NCBI GenBank assembly: GCA_958430865.1
Contig: CAUDNR010004024.1
Coordinates: 1 to 64,000, forward strand
DNA length: 64,000 nt
DNA from: Entrophospora sp. SA101
Taxonomy: Eukaryota; Glomeromycota; Glomeromycetes; Entrophosporales; Entrophosporaceae
Direction: 5' to 3'
The position numbers and the translations under genes are program-made. This document shows, one piece after another, positions 1 to 12,325 of the stretch (its first letter is position 1; the number at the start of each line of letters is the position of its first letter). Below the pieces are notes generated by a model. The model did not search any database and was not told the origin of the DNA. It saw only the letters and a list, made by a program, of their open reading frames with translations.

Positions 1-412
1 AATTGACACGTTCCGGCTCAGGCAGAAAACATAGCAACTGCTGAGAAAACGTTACCGGACGGGAAGTAAGAAAACTTGCCCTGCAGAGAGTTAAATAGCT
101 TGAACGCTATAAAACAGAGAAAGTAATCAAAGAATTACACAACTGTATACTGCCATAGGAAGGAATAAATCATATTATAACCAAATTAATAGATTTGTGT
201 GAGACGGAATATTTGATCTCACAGTACCAATTTCATTTTTAACATTATTATTAGAAGTTTGTTGAGAATTTTTAGTTTATCAGAATGTATGTTAAAAACA
301 AATAAAGAAAAGTCATCTACATATTGTCAAGGTTTAAGTGAGGATTAGAATTGATAAACAAAATACTCAGATGGGATTTGCCTCTCTTTTAGGTTTGCTT
401 GTCTTTCCACAT
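1..412. other. Intergenic, no gene seen
   Basis: AT-rich sequence with no supported coding region. The first ~80 bases are less AT-rich than the rest and may be the tail of something outside the window, but I recognise nothing in them. Confidence 0.5.
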
Positions 413-564
413 CAGAGTTGACAAATTTACTGGTCCATTGAGAATGATGGACTTTTGACTGGTCCATTGCCATTAATAAATACTAAATATAGTTGAAATG
501 GTATACTAATGGACCCAATGGATCACCAATAGACCACCAATAGACTACACATTTGCCAACTCTG
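413..564. mobile_element. hAT-type MITE (152 bp)
   Basis: Terminal inverted repeats begin cagagttgacaaattta at the left and end atttgccaactctg at the right. The flanks are an imperfect 8-bp target-site duplication, ttccacat (405-412) and ctccacat (565-572), 7 of 8 matching. The interior holds repeats of a ggtccattg motif in both orientations, so the element folds back. No coding capacity. TIR start and TSD length fit the hAT superfamily, which is inference. Confidence 0.7.
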
Positions 565-718
565 CTCCACATTCATATTAATCCAAAAATCATCAATATA
601 TCCACCAGTCTTTATACCTTCTATGCTATGAAAATCAGAAAATATGTATAAACAGTCAGCAAGCAACAAATATTGCAAGTTTCATGGAAGAACTTCAGTG
701 GAACCCCCACATCACAAC

Positions 719-903
719 CAGTGTTGTGACCCGAAACTCTGAGTTTAGGGAAAACCCGAAACAGAAACTAACAGAAATCACCTGAAACTAGTTTAGGTTA
801 GTAGTTTATGTTAGGTTTATGTTTATGTTTAGTTTTCTGCTTAGTGTAAGTTCATTTTCCGAAATGTTTTGGGAAGCCAAAAGAGTTTCTGGTCACAACA
901 CTG
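719..903. mobile_element. hAT-type MITE (185 bp) with perfect 8-bp TSD
   Basis: The 22-bp ends at 719-740 and 882-903 are inverted repeats with a single mismatch; both outer ends read cagtgttgtgacc inward. The element is bracketed by a perfect 8-bp direct repeat, atcacaac, at 711-718 and 904-911. CAG termini with 8-bp TSD fit a non-autonomous hAT element. It has no ORF. The good TIRs and perfect TSD suggest a fairly recent insertion. Confidence 0.85.
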
Positions 904-1391
904 ATCACAACTGCTGACAGGGTTGAACCATAGTCCATATGTGAGCAGAACCATTGTCTCCCACATTCCCTGAACAGCTACCATGACTTGAAAAAACAGC
1001 ATGATTTACGATAAGTATTAACATCCCAAAAAAAAAGAGAACCCATACCTTAAATTGTTTCAAAATCTTCTTAGCATCATTCTTTTTTTCTTCCAATCCC
1101 TGTCTCTTGGACCATGCAAATTGCCAGAAGATTGCTGTTGTGATTGTTGCCTTGTTCATAGGATGTTTAGCTCTGTGCCATGCTTCATGTTTTTGTTTTT
1201 TTTGACATAATTTTATTTATTATCAATTTATTTGTTTGTGATTTTTTTTTTTTTTTGGTATTTACTAATATCAATCTAATTTATTCATAGATGGAAATAT
1301 TAAATACCGTAATGATTGATGGTATGAAATTCCAGAAGAAAATCTGATTGGCTAAATTCAACCAGGGATAATACCCTGTAATGATCGATAT

Positions 1392-1637
1392 TATGACCTT
1401 TCCATGTTGAGAATAAATTGTGTATTATCTGATCTACCAAAAAGCATTTCACAGTCTTTGTTTGAAGGTCTGCCATTACCTGTTTGAAGTCTAGTAATAT
1501 GATGTTTTGGGAAGCAAATTAATCCAGTGAAAATAAAAGCATTAATTAATCAAACACCCCCCCTTTTGTATTTATTGTCCTTGCGCCATTTTAACACCTA
1601 ATATAATTCATTATCACCAGAAAAACAAATATTATTA
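1392..1637. repeat. Diverged direct repeat, copy A
   Basis: This segment can be aligned by eye, with gaps, to 2848-3118. Shared blocks include gagaataaattgtg, aaaagcattt, attaatccagtgaaaa, ccccttttgta and ccattttaacaccta in the same order and orientation. No ORF is conserved between the copies. I do not recognise the family; the original could be a decayed transposon. Confidence 0.65.
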
Positions 1638-2847
1638 TGACCTTTAAAATTCTAGAACTCAAGAACTAGTCAATATTTTAAATTTTAACTTCATTAATTG
1701 ACAGATTGAGTCTTTAGCTTCAATGTAATGGAAAGATTTTTTGAAAAAATGTTCACATAGCAAAAATCCTAACTAAATTACATGAATGTGCATTCAATAT
1801 AAATTATATATAATTTTTAATTCACGTTAAAAGATGTTAATTAGTAAAAATTTTTAAAAATCTCAATTGATATACATGAATATAAAAGTTTTCCTGGAAA
1901 AGAAAAAACAAAAATTTTTTACATACACAGATTTAATAAGATATAGTACATGATAAATACTTTTTTATAGCATTTTCTTTTAATAGATTTCTGTGTAAAA
2001 GATTTTCTAATTACCATTATCATATTTTGGATAACGAAATCCATTCATAGCATTTGGTTTTTCTCTTAGAGGTAGTGTTTCTAAATCCAAATAAAACACA
2101 TTTTAATAAGGCTTGAAATCATTGAATTAATGTTGGTGATAATAATAGGATTAGGCATAGCAATAAATAATGATGAATTAAATGTTAAAGGAGGAGAGGA
2201 TAGATAATAAAAAACAGTTGATGATAAGGAGGAGAATGGAATTCATAAAGAATGCATTACCATTTAATAGGGTTAATGATAATAATAATAATAACATAGG
2301 TAATGGTGATAATCTCCAAAGTTATTATTCTCTTCAATCACATGTCAAAGCATTGGGGATTTTAAACTATATTTAATAGAAATAATTTTAACTTGGAATT
2401 AACTGTAAGTATTTTTCACTTCAAATTCTTTGTATATAACAAGATGGGTGGCTTTTTTATCAAAAGGTGCACCAAATTTTTTTTTTGATTAATTTCTTAT
2501 GCTAAATTACCCAATAGTCCATACAAGATATTTAGGGCAAAGATATAAATTAATTCTTGGTTTGCTCTTCCTTTCTTTTTATGATAAGCAAATAAACTGG
2601 GGTGTTGTTTCTTTCTATTTTTTTTTTGTAGGTGCAAAATTGGTAAATACCACAAAGTGTGGCTTCTTGATAATTCAAGCACATTGCATATAAATATTTT
2701 TTTGATTTTTTTTTTTTCATTAATTATGAATTCCTGATACATCCCAGTTGTAGCAATCAATCTTGTTATCACAAATCTCGTTAATCACAACATTAACAAA
2801 TAATTAAATGATATTATAATTTACTTCAACAATCTTTAACAGATCCT

Positions 2848-3118
2848 TATGACCCCCATACCAAAGTATACGAGAATAAATTGTGCATTATCTGTGTGCT
2901 AAAAGCATTTTACACTTTTTGTTTTGAAGATTTGTCAACGATACCTTGATTACTGCCATTAACTGTTCGAAGCCTAGTATTAATCCAGTGAAAATACAAA
3001 AGCATCTAATTAATCAAAAAAAAACCCCCTTTTGTATCTATCAATGAGATTGTTTCACACACCATTTTAACACCTAAAGATGATTCATCATCACCAAAAA
3101 ATAATGTATAATATTAAT
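2848..3118. repeat. Diverged direct repeat, copy B
   Basis: Second copy of the segment at 1392-1637, same orientation, about 1.45 kb downstream. It is slightly longer because of small insertions. No coding potential is shared. Confidence 0.65.
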
Positions 3119-3397
3119 TCATTAATGATTACAACCCAATTCAGGATAAAGAATTCTTCGTGGTTATCATCTGATTTAAAGGTAACCACCCTGTATTATT
3201 GTCTTGAGAAATAACCATATTGTAAATAATTTTATACTCTTTTAAAATAGTAAAAAAATTTAATTGTAAACTTTCTAACACGTGCCATAAACTTTGATTT
3301 TGTCACCATGTCATTCTAATACTGCTGGTTTTTATTAGTGATTAAGATAAAATAACTTTTAATAAATAAATAATAAATAAATAAATTAAATAAATTA

Positions 3398-4849
3398 TCA
3401 GTGGATTTTTTTTCTTTTTTTAGTGTTATGTTCACATTTCTTTAGAATTAATTCTTTTAATTGTTGTCTTTTATCAATTTCATTTGTGATATGTTTTTCT
3501 TTTCCATCATTATCATTATCATTACTACCATCTTCATTAATATTATTTATATTAGATTTACTATTTGAAGAAATTATTTTTTCTGGTTCAATTTTTTCAC
3601 TATTATTAGTAGTTGTTGATGCTGAAAAATTAAAAAAATATTTAATATTTTTTAAATAATAAAAATAAAATATAATAAAACTATTAGTTATTTAATTAAT
3701 TACCTTGAGAATTAATAAAATTTTTTGTTGAAAAGTTTAATAAATTTAAAATATTCGAATCTCCTAATATATTTAATAGGTCTTTACTATTTTCATCACA
3801 AATATCATTACTAATATGATATTTTTCGATATTTGCTATTATAATCTAAATAATAATAAAATAATAAAATAAAAATTAAATGGTTTTTAAAATTGATTTT
3901 TTTAATAATCCACAATTATCAATTTATCAACTTACCTTTTCAATTTCTTTATTAGGATCAGATTTGTTATTATTTTTGCTGTTATTTTTGCTGTTATCTT
4001 TGTTATCAGAGAATGACAATGACGATGACGATGAATTGATTAGTTGATTAAATGAACAAATAACCATCATTTGAGGTAAAATAATATGATTATATAAAAT
4101 TGTTGATGCATCAATTATTGAAGATGTTGAACTTGACTTTAAATCCGATGTTGAGTTTGAGGATGAATCTGATTTTAAAGTTGAATTTAAATTTGGAGAT
4201 GAAGGAGGAGATGTTGATGTAATAGATTTACATTTAAATTTCCATGTCAAATCGATTAATCCGAAGTTTCTTATAGATTCTACACAAAGCTTTATTTTTT
4301 GGATTTGAATTTGAATTTGAATTTAGAATATTAAAACTCAAATTTAATCTCGATCTTAAAATTAAAATCTTAAAACCTTACTAAATCATTTTGCTTGTTT
4401 ATTTTATGTTTGACATCCAATTGTTGTCTTAAAAAAAATTCTGATAGAAACAAAATATATTCAAAAAAATTATCTTTATCAATTGAAATTTTTAATTCCT
4501 ATTGAAATTTAAATAAAAAATATAAATATAAAAAATTAATTATTGTTTGCTGTCATAATCTTATTAATCAATCAATCAATCAATCAATCAATTAATAATA
4601 AACACTTTCCTGAAACCTTTGTTTAATTTCATCAGAAAATAATTCCTCGAACCAAACATTTTTTAAATCAGTAAAAAGTATAATATACGAATTCTTTGTG
4701 AATACAGATTTTACAAGTAATACTACAATATCATCAGCAACCTTTTGTTCTTTATCTTCTATTAAATCATCAGTTTTAATATTTTTAGCTTTAATAAAAA
4801 TCCATGGAACTTGTTTAAGCATTTCATCGTGTTTTTTAGTAAACTTCAT
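3398..4849 (-). CDS. NEJ1: XLF/Nej1-like non-homologous end-joining factor
   Basis: Five exons join in frame: 4849-4604, 4498-4382, 4289-3936, 3845-3704, 3621-3398, giving 360 residues. The N-terminus resembles the XLF/Cernunnos head domain: a PW motif (PWIFIKAKN, about residues 15-23), then SYIILFTDLKNVWFEE, which aligns with the SDLQQVW segment of animal XLF, then a helix ending in FFLRQQL. The third exon has LTWKFKC and HIILPQMMVICSFNQL, matching the end of the head domain and start of the coiled coil. The rest is a low-complexity S/N/D-rich tail ending in a basic KKRKK stretch, reminiscent of the Ku-binding/NLS C-terminus of XLF. In the family it stimulates XRCC4/Lif1-ligase IV at double-strand breaks in the nucleus. 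The assignment rests on motif order because this family diverges strongly. Exon 1 donor (GTTTAT) is the least certain junction. Confidence 0.75.
4566..4592. repeat. (ATCA)n microsatellite
   Basis: About six copies of atca/caat within intron 1 of the XLF-like gene, just downstream of the exon 1 donor site on the minus strand. Confidence 0.9.
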
Positions 4850-6372
4850 TTTTTTTTTATTATATAGGAAAAAAAAATAACTTTGATCGAAAAAAAAGCG
4901 CGGCAATAATTAGTAATATATAGTATTTATAATTATAATATAATAATGTATTACCTTCCAAATTTGTAAAGTCTTAATAAAGTAACTTTTTTAAATTTTG
5001 TCACTCAAAATCGCAATATGCAGTTGGAACATTGCAATACTCGCAGTTTACCATAAAAAAACAATTATTCCCGAGTTTTAGTATCAATAACGAAAGAATT
5101 AGAAAAGTTGAACTAGATAATTATATCTTATAAGAAAATAAAAAACAAGACTACAGCAGGAGCTAAAAAAACTAAGTGGCAAGAAAAGAAAGAATATTTT
5201 ATTTATTTTTAATTGATTTATTATTTGTGTTATTAGAATTATTAAGAATAATTCTTGGACCATCGAAATAAGTTTTATTTAGCGATTCAAATTTCTTCTT
5301 TATCCATTATTTCTTGATTCTTAGGATTTATAACAATGATATTTTATTAATATACCTATTTTTTATTTATTTTACTGTCTTGCGATAATCAACATCATCA
5401 CTAATATCATCTTCATCATTAGAACACGGATTGTTCTTTCATTTTTCTTTGATAAAATAGGAATATTATCATCGTTTGTTCCTCAACATAATCTGTGGTA
5501 TTGACGGTTATTATCAGTTAGAATAAAAAGACCACGCATGTTATTATGAAGTCTTAATGATCTTTTTCATCACCACCATCAGTATCATCATTATAATAAC
5601 CCCTTTTCTTCACATCATTAAACAATTTAATATATTCAACCAGATAGGGCATTAGTTCATTAACCCAGATACTTTAACAAATATATAGGTTTAAATAAGG
5701 TGTTATCTACAAAGTTGGAATTTTCAACTTCTATGCAACTTTTGAGCAAAAAATCAGTAGTTCGTGCTAGTTAATCAAAAATATGAGCGCATAATTATAT
5801 AATTAATAAAGAAATGTAATTTTTCATTTTGAACATGTATTATTTAATATTAAGGTATATATATCATAAACAATGACTGTAAAAGGCAGTGCATAGTGTT
5901 GTTTGTTAAATTGGTTAATCTGTGATTTTATTAAATTAAATTTTTACATATCAATATAGTTACATTGGCTACCTTTAATGTAACATATGTGCCCGCACTC
6001 AATTTCACATAGTTGCTGAAATTTCGAATAACATAGTAAAGTTACCCAATATTATAACCTTTTTTTACTAAGCAAATCAAAAAAAAATTTCTATTACATT
6101 ATTTTTCATTGCAAAAATAAAGTTTTTGGGAAAGTCATTTTTGCTAAAAAAGGTCCCATATAATATAATATAAAGAAAACATTTGTTTCTTGGTACTTAA
6201 TTACAACAGGGTTAAATAATATGATGTTTTTATTTGTTTTATTCAACTTAAAGAAAAATATATAATGATTTAATTTATAAATATATAAATATTAATATAA
6301 TAATAATAATAAATAATAATAATAATAAATTAATAAATCAAAATTTTACAATCATCTTTTCATCAACATCTA
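4850..6372. other. Intergenic, no gene seen
   Basis: AT-rich stretch between two minus-strand genes. I saw no domain-bearing frame on either strand. Short trinucleotide-rich patches (atcatcatc at about 5390-5420 and 5560-5600) resemble the low-complexity coding of neighbouring genes but are not continuous frames. Confidence 0.5.
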
Positions 6373-9300
6373 TCATCCAATAAATTTTGAGATCAATAAG
6401 CCATGAATATTACTATCCTGATCTGATTTAGTTGATGAACAATTTAACAGTTCAGCTTTCTGAATTGATTCATCTAGTGGACGACTTGTATAGAATGATT
6501 CTGGGTGGTGTTTATAATTTTTTGTATCTAACAAGTATTTTTCTGAATTGATGATTTTTTGTCGCTTGGCTTCTGCTAATTTAATAATTTTTTTTTCTCT
6601 TTTAGATGAGTAATAATATTTTCCAAAACAATTATGAATTTCTTCAGCTGTTGGTCTATTTTCTGGATTACAATCCCAACATCTTTTCATCAATTCAGCA
6701 CAAAATTTAGGAGTATCATCAGTGATTTGAGGTCTAACTCCTTTTAAAATATCTAATATGAGATGATGATTATGTTCTTTATCATGAAAAGGTTTTTCCC
6801 CTGAAGTATGCTCCCATATTATCATTCCAAGGCTATAAATGTCAGATTCTTTTGTATATGATTTTTTTGATAATATTTCAGGTGCCAGATATGGAATGAC
6901 TCCATATATTTTATTTGGGTTATCTTTTTTAACTACTTGTTGACATAATCCTAAATCTCCTATTCGGCTATAATTAAGAGAGTATGAAAAAATATTACCA
7001 CTGTGCAAGTCATGATGAATGTAATTACTTTCATGAATTTTCTTTAATCTAGTTCATAAAAAAACATGCTATAATTATTTTACTACATATATATATATAA
7101 ACATTAATGAATTCATAAAAAACCTACCCTTCTGAAATCTTATATATTGAATAAATTTTATCTTCCCAAGTAATTTCTTTGAAATTTTTTAATAAATTAT
7201 TATGTAAATCTCCATTTGTGGCATAGTCAAATACCAATGAATAATTATTCTCATTTGGATCTTTAGTAACTCCATAACATTTGTTAACAAAACGTCCAAA
7301 TTTATCACTTGTTTTTAACTAAATTATTATGATTATATTCATTATTAGCATTTACATTAATAATAATAACTTTTATAATAGATCAATATTTACCTCTTTT
7401 AAAACATCTAAAATTTGATCATGGGAATTATATAATTTTTTTAATACAATCATCCTATTTTCAGTAATCCATATTGCTTTGTGTACTTCCCCAAAACCAC
7501 CTTTAGCCAAGTATTCAATGTTTTTAAATTCATTGAATGGAATCCATTTCATATAATTACTATTGCCTGCATTTTGTTTACATTCATCAAGAAATATAAC
7601 TATTTTTTTATTTCCAATTTTTTTTGCTTGACAACTATCACATAATACTCTTTCATCTATTTTGTAATGTATATTATCTAATTCATCACCTAATTTATGG
7701 ATTATTTCTGCTTTCCTATCTTCATTCTCTTCCTTTCCTAATTCTTCTGAAATCTTTTTTAGTTTGTTTAATGATTTATAAAATAAATCAGAATTATTTT
7801 TTTGCACATAATTTTTACAACCAGTACAATTTTCTAATATTTTCAATGTGTCAAGTAATTTGTTTGAATTAATTGGTTCATTTGATTCATTTAGTTTGGT
7901 GAGTAATTTACATAATGGGTTGAATATATTTTTCTCTTGACACCCATAACATAATGCTATTTTATTTATTTCAACATCTAATTCATTTAATTCATCACTT
8001 AATGTATGTATCATTTCTGCTTCCCTATCTTCATTTTCTTCCTTGTCTAATTCTTCCAAGTCCTTTTTTAGTTTGTTTAATGATTCATAAAATAAATCAA
8101 AATAATTTTTTTGTGCACATTCTTTACAACTGGTACAATCTTCTATTATTTTTAATGTGTCAAGTAATTTGTTTGAATTAATTGATTCATTTGATTTGTT
8201 TAGTTTGGTCAGTAATTCACATAATGGGTCAAATATATTCTCCTTTTGACACCCATCACATAATATTCCATTTATTTTAACATCTAATTCATTTAATTCA
8301 TCACCTAATTGATAAATTATTTCTGCTTTCCTATCTTCATTTTCTTCCTTGTCTAACTTTTCAGAAATCTTTTTTAGTTTATTTAATAATTTACAAAATG
8401 AATCAAACTTATTTCTTGGTACATATTTTTTACAACTGGTACAATTTTTTATTATTTTTAATGTGTCAAGTAATTGGTTTGAATTAATTGATTCATTTGA
8501 CTCATTTAGTTTGGTGAGTAATTCATTTAATGAGTTGAAAATTTTTTTTTCTTGACAACTATCACATAATACTGTTTTATTTATTCCAGCATCTAATTTA
8601 TTTAATTCATCACTTAATTTATGGATTATTTCTGCTTTCCTATTTTCATTTTCTTCCTTGTCTAATTCTTCCAAGTCCTTTTTTAGTTTGTTTAATGATT
8701 CATAAAATAAATCAAAATAATGTATTTTTGTATATCTTTTACAACTGGTACAATCTTCTATTATTTTTAATGTGTCAAATAATTTGTTTGAATTAATTGG
8801 TTCATTTGATTCATTTAGTTTGGTCAGTAATTCATATATATTCTTCTTTTGACACCCATAACATAATCTTAATCTATTTATTTTAACATCTAATTTATTT
8901 GATTCATTGCCTAATTTATGGATTATTTCTGCTTTCCTAACTTCATTTTCTTCCTTGTCTAATTCTTCTGAAATCTTTTTAAGTTCATTTAATGATTCAT
9001 AAAATAAATAATAATAATTATATATTTGTCCACAACTGGTACAATCTTCTATTATTTTTAATGTGTCCAGTGATTTGTTTGAAATAATTGATTCATTTGA
9101 TTCATTTAGTTTGGTGAGTAATTCATATAATGGATTTAATATATTCTTCTTTTGAAACCTATAACATAATCCTAATCTATTTATTTTAACATCTAATTTA
9201 TTTGATTCATCACCTAATTTATGGATTATTTCTGCTTTCCTATCTTCATTTTCTTCCTTTTCTAATTCTTCTGAAATCTTTTTTAGTTCATTTAATGATT

Positions 9301-10075
9301 CATAAAATAAATAATAATAATTATATCTTCCTTGTGCACAACTGGTACAATCTTTTATTATTTTTAATGTGTGAAGTGATTTGTTTGAAATAATTGATTT
9401 GTTTGATTCATTTAGTTTGATGAGTAATTCATATAATGGATTTAATATATTCTTCTTTAGACACCCATAACATAATCTTAATCTATTTATTTTAACATCT
9501 AATTTATTTGATTCATCACTTAATCGATGGATTATTTCTACTTTCCTATCTTCATTCTCTTCCTTTCCTAATTCTTCTGAAATCTTTTTTAGTTTGTTTA
9601 ATGATTTATAAAATAAATCAGAATTATTTTTTTGCACATAATTTTTACAACCAGTACAATTTTCTAATATTTTCAATGTGTCAAGTAATTTGTTTGAAAT
9701 AATTGATGCATTTGATTCATTTAGTTTGGTGAGTAATTCATATAATGGATTGAATGTATTCTTCTTTTGACACCCACAACATAATATTGTTTTATTTATT
9801 TCAACATCTAATTTATTTAATTCATCACTTAATTTATGGATAATTTCTGCTTTCCTATCTTCATTTTCTTCCTTGTCTAATTCTTCTGAAATCTTTTTTA
9901 GTTCATTTAATGATTCATAAAATGTACCAAAATAATTTTTTTGTATATTTACTTTACAATTGATACAATTTTCTATTATTTTTAACGTGTTGAGTAATTT
10001 GTTTGAATTAATAAGTTCATTTAATTCATTTAGCTTGGTGAGTAATTCATTCAATGAGTTGAAAATTTCACTCAT
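6373..10075 (-). CDS. Protein kinase with eight N-terminal CxxC tandem repeats
   Basis: Three exons join in frame: 10075-7394, 7318-7128, 7048-6373; 1182 residues. Residues 1 to ~805 are eight tandem units of about 100 residues. Each has a helix-rich ELLTKLNESNE segment, a first Cys pair (CTSC or CTGC), a LKKISEELDKEENEDRKAE coil and, in most units, a second Cys pair (CYGC, CDSC). Four cysteines per unit could bind a metal, which is inference. The C-terminal third is a kinase domain: glycine loop AKGGFGEV, lysine in VLKKL, catalytic loop IHHDLHSGN (HHD for HRD), DLG for DFG, then YLAPEIL and SDIYSLGMIIWE. Residues for catalysis are present, so it is probably active, likely Ser/Thr. It belongs to the large kinase family expanded in Glomeromycotina. 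Its substrate is unknown. The repeat number and length are unusual. Confidence 0.88.
7711..7868 (-). repeat. Identical intragenic block (repeat unit 8)
   Basis: These 158 bases are identical, base for base by eye, to 9541-9698, while other units of the same gene differ at many sites. The two lie in repeat units 8 and 2 of the kinase gene, about 1.8 kb apart. Confidence 0.9.
9541..9698 (-). repeat. Identical intragenic block (repeat unit 2)
   Basis: Partner of 7711-7868. Identity stops abruptly at both edges, as expected for a gene-conversion tract or a recent unit duplication. Confidence 0.9.
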
Positions 10076-11814
10076 TTTACAAAATAATAATCACAAAAAT
10101 TACAGTGAATTCAATAGGGGTAAAATAATTTTACGCATACAGTCACAGCAGATGAACGGGATACATAATAATAATAAGAAAAGTTTATTTACTTTGCCAC
10201 AACGGATTTTTATATGTTTTTATATGTGAACCGAAGCCCAATAAAAGAAAAAGAATAATTCATAATGCACGTGCAGTCAAAAAATGAGAACTAATTCCTT
10301 AGAACCTTTACTCCTTGTAGAATCTCCCGTAAGATTAATTGAATGTTATTTAATGCATTCTCTTCAAAAGGAAAAGATTTTCAAGGAAAAAATTTTATAA
10401 TAAAATCGTATAACTTTATTTGAATCACAGAAAAAAAAACTATGGAAACTTTTTTACTCTAACTTGTTTGGTTATTGAGCCTATACGTTTCAAAGCTTAA
10501 CAGTATTTTTAGCATTTTGGATGATTAACAATTATTAATAAAGGCGTGAAAATAAAATTCTAATTTTGAAATAGAACATTTTTTGTCCGATATAAATATT
10601 TCGAAATCTTGACAACTATTTATTAGTCTTGGAAATCTTATTTATTTTTGTCATACGCGCTAACCTAAAAAGGAAATCTCCGACAGTCCGTTTTATAAAC
10701 TATGCAATATGCAAATTGCAATTTGCTATTTTATTATTTACAGATTGCAAATTGCAAAGGTTTGTTTCTGAACTTTTGGTAAACTGAATTTTCGAGGAAG
10801 AGTGAGAGCAAAATTTTGAATACAAAACATTGTGGTGAACAAATTTTTTTTTGTTGACACAATTCGTCAAAATGATGATCATCAAAAACTTTCTCTTTTT
10901 TTTGAAAAATGTAAATAATAATAATGATACATTCGTTTATAAATTTTAATCATGTTCATTGATTGTTGTTGGCAATTAAAAAACCATTGATTTTGTTCTT
11001 TTCTGCTTATTAATGATTAATAAAATAATATGGCGATAATTTTTTTCCCTAGATTGTTGTTAATTATTAATTAATATAATAAAAAAAATAGTGCAGGTTG
11101 TAATTTCTTTTCTGCGATTCTGAAAATTATTTTGATCGTGTCACATATTTACGAAAACAGGTTTACGTCGTGTGACTTTACAAGAAGCATGTTAATGTTA
11201 AATATGTATTAACAAAAAATAAGAAAATATCGGAAGAAAATTTTTTTTTAAAAAACAGTCGAAGCCTCCTTGGAAATTTCAATTAGCGCTATTGTTATGA
11301 GAACAATGACATTACATTTTGCAAATATCAAGAAAGAACTTCCGGTCTTCTTTTTTTAGATAAAATGAAATTTCTACTATGCTAAATAATGTGTAGTGGG
11401 GAAGAAAAAAAACCAATCAATTTAAGATTTGAGAAAGCCTCTTATCTCCTATTTACACAGAACCAATCATCTTAAAAAATCCTGAATCCAAAAAAATTAT
11501 CTTTGTTACCATCAACAATTGAAATTCGTGAATGGCTTTTGATCAAAGGTAAAATTTTGGCTAATCGTGAAAAATAAAAAAAAAAGAATTAGCTGATTCA
11601 TTTTTTTTTAATAACAATAAACAATAAAGATTGATTGTTTATTTAATGATAACAAAAATAAAGGTTGATTTTTCAATGATAATGAAAATAAAGATCAATT
11701 GTTTTTTTTATTAAAAATAAAAAAAATAAAGATTAATTGTTTTGTCACAAGAAATAAATAAATAAGTCTGCCATCTTAACCTTTTGTTTTTTTTTATGTT
11801 TATTAAAAACAACA
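10076..11814. other. Intergenic, no gene seen
   Basis: AT-rich region upstream of the repeat kinase and of the Helitron fragment. It would hold the kinase promoter. I see no conserved frame and no clear inverted repeats. Confidence 0.5.
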
Positions 11815-12162
11815 GATGTTGATGTTGATAATGAACAAATTCGGGTTGCCTTTTCTGTTCACTCTGCCATTGTTGATGCTGTCCTCTCCAAGCAGAAGAT
11901 TAATATACAGAATGCTTTTGGTCTAACAGTCCACAAGACACAAGGGTTAACCTTGCCAAGTACGTCTGTCTGCCTTGACCAACAGATATTTGCTCCTGGA
12001 CAGGCTTATGTTGCTCTCAACCATTGTGCCAAATGGGAAGATCTCAGAATTAACTCTCTTTCAAGGGAGGCATTCATGGTTGATCAATTGATGGTTGGGG
12101 AGTATGCTTGGCTGGAAGAAATTGCTGCCAAATCATTGCCTATTAACAACAATTCACAATAA
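11815..12162 (+). pseudogene. C-terminal fragment of a PIF1-like Helitron helicase
   Basis: The open frame carries the last helicase motifs of PIF1/RecD-type enzymes: GLTVHKTQGLTL (motif V region) and AYVALNHCAKWEDLRI (motif VI region, usually AYVALSR, here NH in place of SR). It ends at TAA. The upstream parts (Walker A and B, Rep nuclease, HUH motif) are absent from the window, so only about 115 residues of a protein normally over 1000 long remain. A Helitron-type 3' terminus lies 165-200 bp downstream on the same strand, which supports a Helitron origin over a host PIF1 gene. Confidence 0.8.
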
Positions 12163-12325
12163 TAAAATGAACATTTGTCTTTATCTTTTTTTTTTTATAA
12201 AATCATTATTATTATTATTATATACATAAACACACAAAAAAAAAATTATTTAATTTTTTTTTTCTGATGTTTTACATGTATTATGTGGACATAATAAATA
12301 AATAACTTAACATTAATATAATAAT

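Larger units (their letters stand above)
912..3397. other. Intergenic with poly-T tracts and an old duplication
   Basis: No gene is supported here. Short open frames (for example 2182-2376 +) lack splice context or recognisable domains. The stretch contains the two diverged copies of an intergenic repeat listed separately. Confidence 0.5.

Noticed and set aside
905..1159. Minus-strand 84-codon frame
   Set aside because: No domain, no splice context, and its N-terminal side abuts a MITE; composition fits chance.
7624..10229. Several plus-strand frames opposite the repeat kinase
   Set aside because: They are the reverse complement of the tandem repeats; they recur with the same period and carry no independent signal.
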